From Bacteroidales bacterium (GTDB lineage Bacteria > Bacteroidota > Bacteroidia > Bacteroidales > JAADGE01): 42,510 nucleotides of DNA. This document shows positions 40,274-42,510 of the stretch, piece by piece. The position numbers and the translations under genes are program-made. The notes under the pieces were generated by a model. It saw only the letters and a program-made list of their open reading frames with translations, did not search any database and was not told where the DNA came from. Position 1 is the first letter of the stretch; every line of letters begins with the position of its first letter. Location of the stretch: contig JAIORQ010000100.1 in assembly GCA_021108035.1 (NCBI GenBank), positions 84,210-126,719 of the forward strand, given 5' to 3'.

Positions 40274-41053
40274 TTAATCATAATTTTCATCACCTTCATC
40301 ACCGTTACCTTCTTCTTCTTCTTCTTCATACTTCAATTCATCTATCATATCTTGAACTGATGAAATAAAAATTGAGCCTGAAAAATCAGCATTATCTGTA
40401 ATTTCATTTAAAGCTTCTAATTTTTTTGCTTTATCTGAAAATGATATAGCTCGTTCTGCCAGAATTGCAACAGTAATATCTATATCAGAACTTGACAAAT
40501 GGCTTGATTTTACCCAACCTTCACTAAACCATCCGTCTTGATGCCTTTTCCCTTTTACTTTCATCCAATCGTCTTGGGTTTCTGTTACCACAATAAATTG
40601 CATCATATCAAACTCCTTTTTTGAAGTAGCAAGTATATCAGGCCGTTTATATAATTTGGTTCTTGATTTAACAACATAGGAAGCGACATCAACTGCTGTT
40701 AAGTTTTTTTGTATCCATCCTTCGGTTCCGTCACCAAGAGTTATTTTTACATACTCTCTTACTTTTGAACTACTTGAATCAGCAACAGTTTCTCCGTAGG
40801 TTGTACCGGTTTCTCCCAGGTTCATTGTTGTAATATATTTTCCCTTTGAAGATGGTTCTTCTCTTAATGAGACAGCTTTCCACATACAAACAACATTCAC
40901 TTCAAGATTCGGCTCATCTTCCGGATCATCTGATATAACATCTTCGTATGTTACTTCATTTTCTTCTTCTGTTGCTTCTTCATCCCCGCAACTGATGAAC
41001 ATTAATGGGAATAATAAAAGTAATAAACTTAATTTCAGATTTTTAGTAAGCAT
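40274..41053 (-). CDS. SH3-domain lipoprotein
   Basis: The 259-residue protein has a lipoprotein signal peptide (LLLLLFPLMFISC, lipid-carrying C22) followed by an acidic linker. A first SH3-type domain (about 54-120) has AVSLREEPSSKGK, MNLGETGTTYGE and GTEGWIQKNL. A second repeat (about 125-185) has TKLYKRPD, FIVVTETQDDWMKVKG and EGWVKSSHL. The tail is very acidic (EEEEEEGNGDEGDE). Such SH3_3 domains often bind cell-wall material. Acidic residues after the cysteine are compatible with surface export in Bacteroidota. No operon partner is visible; the next gene is divergent. Confidence 0.8.
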   Translation of the reverse strand: MLTKNLKLSLLLLLFPLMFISCGDEEATEEENEVTYEDVISDDPEDEPNLEVNVVCMWKAVSLREEPSSKGKYITTMNLGETGTTYGETVADSSSSKVREYVKITLGDGTEGWIQKNLTAVDVASYVVKSRTKLYKRPDILATSKKEFDMMQFIVVTETQDDWMKVKGKRHQDGWFSEGWVKSSHLSSSDIDITVAILAERAISFSDKAKKLEALNEITDNADFSGSIFISSVQDMIDELKYEEEEEEGNGDEGDENYD

Positions 41054-41231
41054 AATTATCGTTTTATGTTAAAAATAAAATTTATGTTTTAAATTATAAA
41101 GTTACTAAAAAAAAAGAAACAAACAAAATGCTTATTATTTAGATTAAAAAGAAAAGGACAGCAACAGAGATACAATTTTTAATTTTGAAATATCGTTAAA
41201 AAATTGTAATTTAAACTCAAAAAAGAAAATT

Positions 41232-42341
41232 ATGAAAATCAGAACACTTCTATTATCAATATTAATAATTGCATTTTGCCTGACAAGTTTTTCGCAAAAT
41301 GAAATGAAAAAATTGTATGAAAGTAAAAAATATGTGAAATGTATTAAGTTATGTGAAAAAAACATTAAAGAAAATATCGAAAAACAAAAAGCTTTGTTAT
41401 ATAAAAGTATGGTACTTACAGATGCTTCGAAAAACAAAGACATTTTAAAAAATTATCCTGATCCTTTTATTGATGCTGTAAAGTGTATAAAAAGGATAGA
41501 ATTTAATAACAAGAAACACCCGTATGATAAATTTTATGCAGGACATACAAAGCAAATTAAATATGTAGTAACAAAGGCAAATGAAAAAGCGGACATGCTG
41601 TTTAAGGAAAAAGACCTGAAAAGATCGGTTAAAATATTCAATTTGCTGAAACTTACTTATCCCGATGAACCTAAATATGTTTTCAAAATTGCCAAAGTCT
41701 ATAATTTTAATACGAAAACTATTTTGACGAAATACAGCAAAATAAATGAAGACGATTACTATGACCAAATTTATGAAGTAGCGGAAAACAGCAGTAAATA
41801 TCTCTCAAAAACAGCAAAAACAGAAATATTGGGTGCACTTGAAAGCATGTATAATAACAGTTCTTGCGATTTGCAAACAGCAAGTATATTTTTAGTTATG
41901 TACAGAAAAAATTATACAACTGATGCAAAATTTAATGAAATTGAAAAAAAGTATCAAGAAAAGTTTTGGCAAATTGATATGTTAATTAAAGTAAATAAAA
42001 AAAGAGCATCAGTTTACACTTGCGGAGATAAAGAAATGAAAGCTCAACCGCCGCTAATCCTTGATAATTGCCTTACAAGAACAACGCAAAAATATGCAGA
42101 ACTAATTGACAAAGAAGAACATTTCTCGCATACCGGACCCAACGGTTCATCTCCATGGGAAAGAGCAAGAGAAGAAGGTTGCAGTGCCGACGGAGAAAAC
42201 ATAGCCTGGGGAAACAGAAATGTTGACGGAGCATTAAGCCAATGGATGAACAGCCCCGGACATTGCCAAAATATTATGGGATATCACACACGAATGGGTA
42301 TAGGTGAATCCGGAACTTATTGGGTGCAATTGTTTAAATAA
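41232..42341 (+). CDS. Secreted CAP-domain (SCP/PR-1-like) protein with TPR-like N-terminal half
   Basis: The 369-residue protein starts with a signal peptide (KIRTLLLSILIIAFCLTSFS). The first 230 residues are helical and resemble tetratricopeptide repeats (MKKLYESKKYVKCIKLCEK, ADMLFKEKDLKRSVKIF). The C-terminal CAP domain (about 250-369) has EEHFSHTGPNGSSPWERA, GENIAWGN, ALSQWMNSPGHCQNIM and MGIGESGTYWVQLF, with the conserved His and Glu. CAP proteins of bacteria are secreted and mostly of unknown function. It stands alone on the plus strand; 42342-42510 after it holds no gene. Confidence 0.87.
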   Translation: MKIRTLLLSILIIAFCLTSFSQNEMKKLYESKKYVKCIKLCEKNIKENIEKQKALLYKSMVLTDASKNKDILKNYPDPFIDAVKCIKRIEFNNKKHPYDKFYAGHTKQIKYVVTKANEKADMLFKEKDLKRSVKIFNLLKLTYPDEPKYVFKIAKVYNFNTKTILTKYSKINEDDYYDQIYEVAENSSKYLSKTAKTEILGALESMYNNSSCDLQTASIFLVMYRKNYTTDAKFNEIEKKYQEKFWQIDMLIKVNKKRASVYTCGDKEMKAQPPLILDNCLTRTTQKYAELIDKEEHFSHTGPNGSSPWERAREEGCSADGENIAWGNRNVDGALSQWMNSPGHCQNIMGYHTRMGIGESGTYWVQLFK

Positions 42342-42510
42342 AGAATTAAAACCTTTTGGATATTACATCTTAAAAAATTAATTTTAACGAAAAATAAAAA
42401 AGCATAGTACGCACAATGCAGATATATCAACCGGAAAAAAGGTTTAAGTTACGTTAACACAAATGTTATGATGCAATTAAGAATAAAAAAGTTCTTTTAA
42501 AAATAATCAA

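Noticed and set aside
1-42510. CRISPR array, prophage, tRNA or rRNA genes
   Set aside because: No regular spacer-repeat pattern, integrase or phage structural gene, or tRNA/rRNA-like sequence was noticed in reading the window.

Overview
The window is very AT-rich with short intergenic gaps and looks like a chromosome segment of an uncultivated member of the Bacteroidota (Bacteroidales/Marinilabiliales-like). Supporting signs are a Por-type (T9SS) C-terminal sorting domain on a C10 peptidase, a DUF6922/AbiEii pair, a stand-alone S23-type four-helix-bundle protein, and FtsX-type permease operons with a LolA-like partner. I saw no rRNA, tRNA or CRISPR array.

Layout. (1) 1-11834, minus strand: a surface-glycan operon. 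Read in transcription order it is legB, legC, neuD, an inserted AlbA_2-type regulator, a leftover C-terminal piece of a second neuD, neuC, neuB, a strongly diverged neuB paralogue, an SpsF-like cytidylyltransferase, a DPM-like glycosyltransferase, a cupin, a short SDR, a sugar C-methyltransferase and a partial NUDIX hydrolase. The first part is a nearly complete legionaminic/sialic-type nonulosonic acid pathway from a UDP- or GDP-activated HexNAc to a CMP-sugar. (2) 11920-13094: a truncated AbiEii nucleotidyltransferase, its DUF6922 partner and cysC (APS kinase). (3) 13181-22730, minus strand: a TetR regulator with an EF-hand-like loop, a LolA-like periplasmic protein, an S23 protein between inverted repeats, four FtsX-type permeases in a B-A-B-A order, one LolD-type ATPase and an outer-membrane beta-barrel. 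This looks like a self-contained inner-to-outer-membrane export or lipid/lipoprotein trafficking system.

(4) 22957-24288, plus strand: a membrane-anchored FHA protein. (5) 24296-29700, minus strand: a second glycan cluster with a FemAB/GNAT-like transferase, a sulfotransferase, a hexapeptide acetyltransferase, an asparagine-synthase-like amidotransferase and a Wzx flippase, plus a 20-codon sulfotransferase relic upstream. (6) 29932-32910, plus strand: a PP2C phosphatase and a PknB-like Ser/Thr kinase; with the FHA protein they make up a phospho-signalling set split by the glycan cluster. (7) 32948-34941: a compact type II restriction-modification pair joined by an ATGA overlap. (8) 34972-38400: UbiD-family decarboxylase, RecX and a BASS transporter. 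(9) 38455-42341: a C10 peptidase gene broken by two in-frame stops, an SH3-domain lipoprotein and a CAP-domain protein.

A recurring theme is small defence-like or selfish genes (AlbA_2, AbiEii/DUF6922, S23, RM) lodged at junctions of otherwise tight operons, with decayed gene ends beside two of the junctions. The most promising candidates for something not well described are the four-permease/LolA/barrel export operon with its EF-hand TetR, and the active-site-altered NeuB paralogue coupled to the SpsF-like enzyme. Residue counts were made by hand from translations and family names are recognised from motifs; no database search was run.
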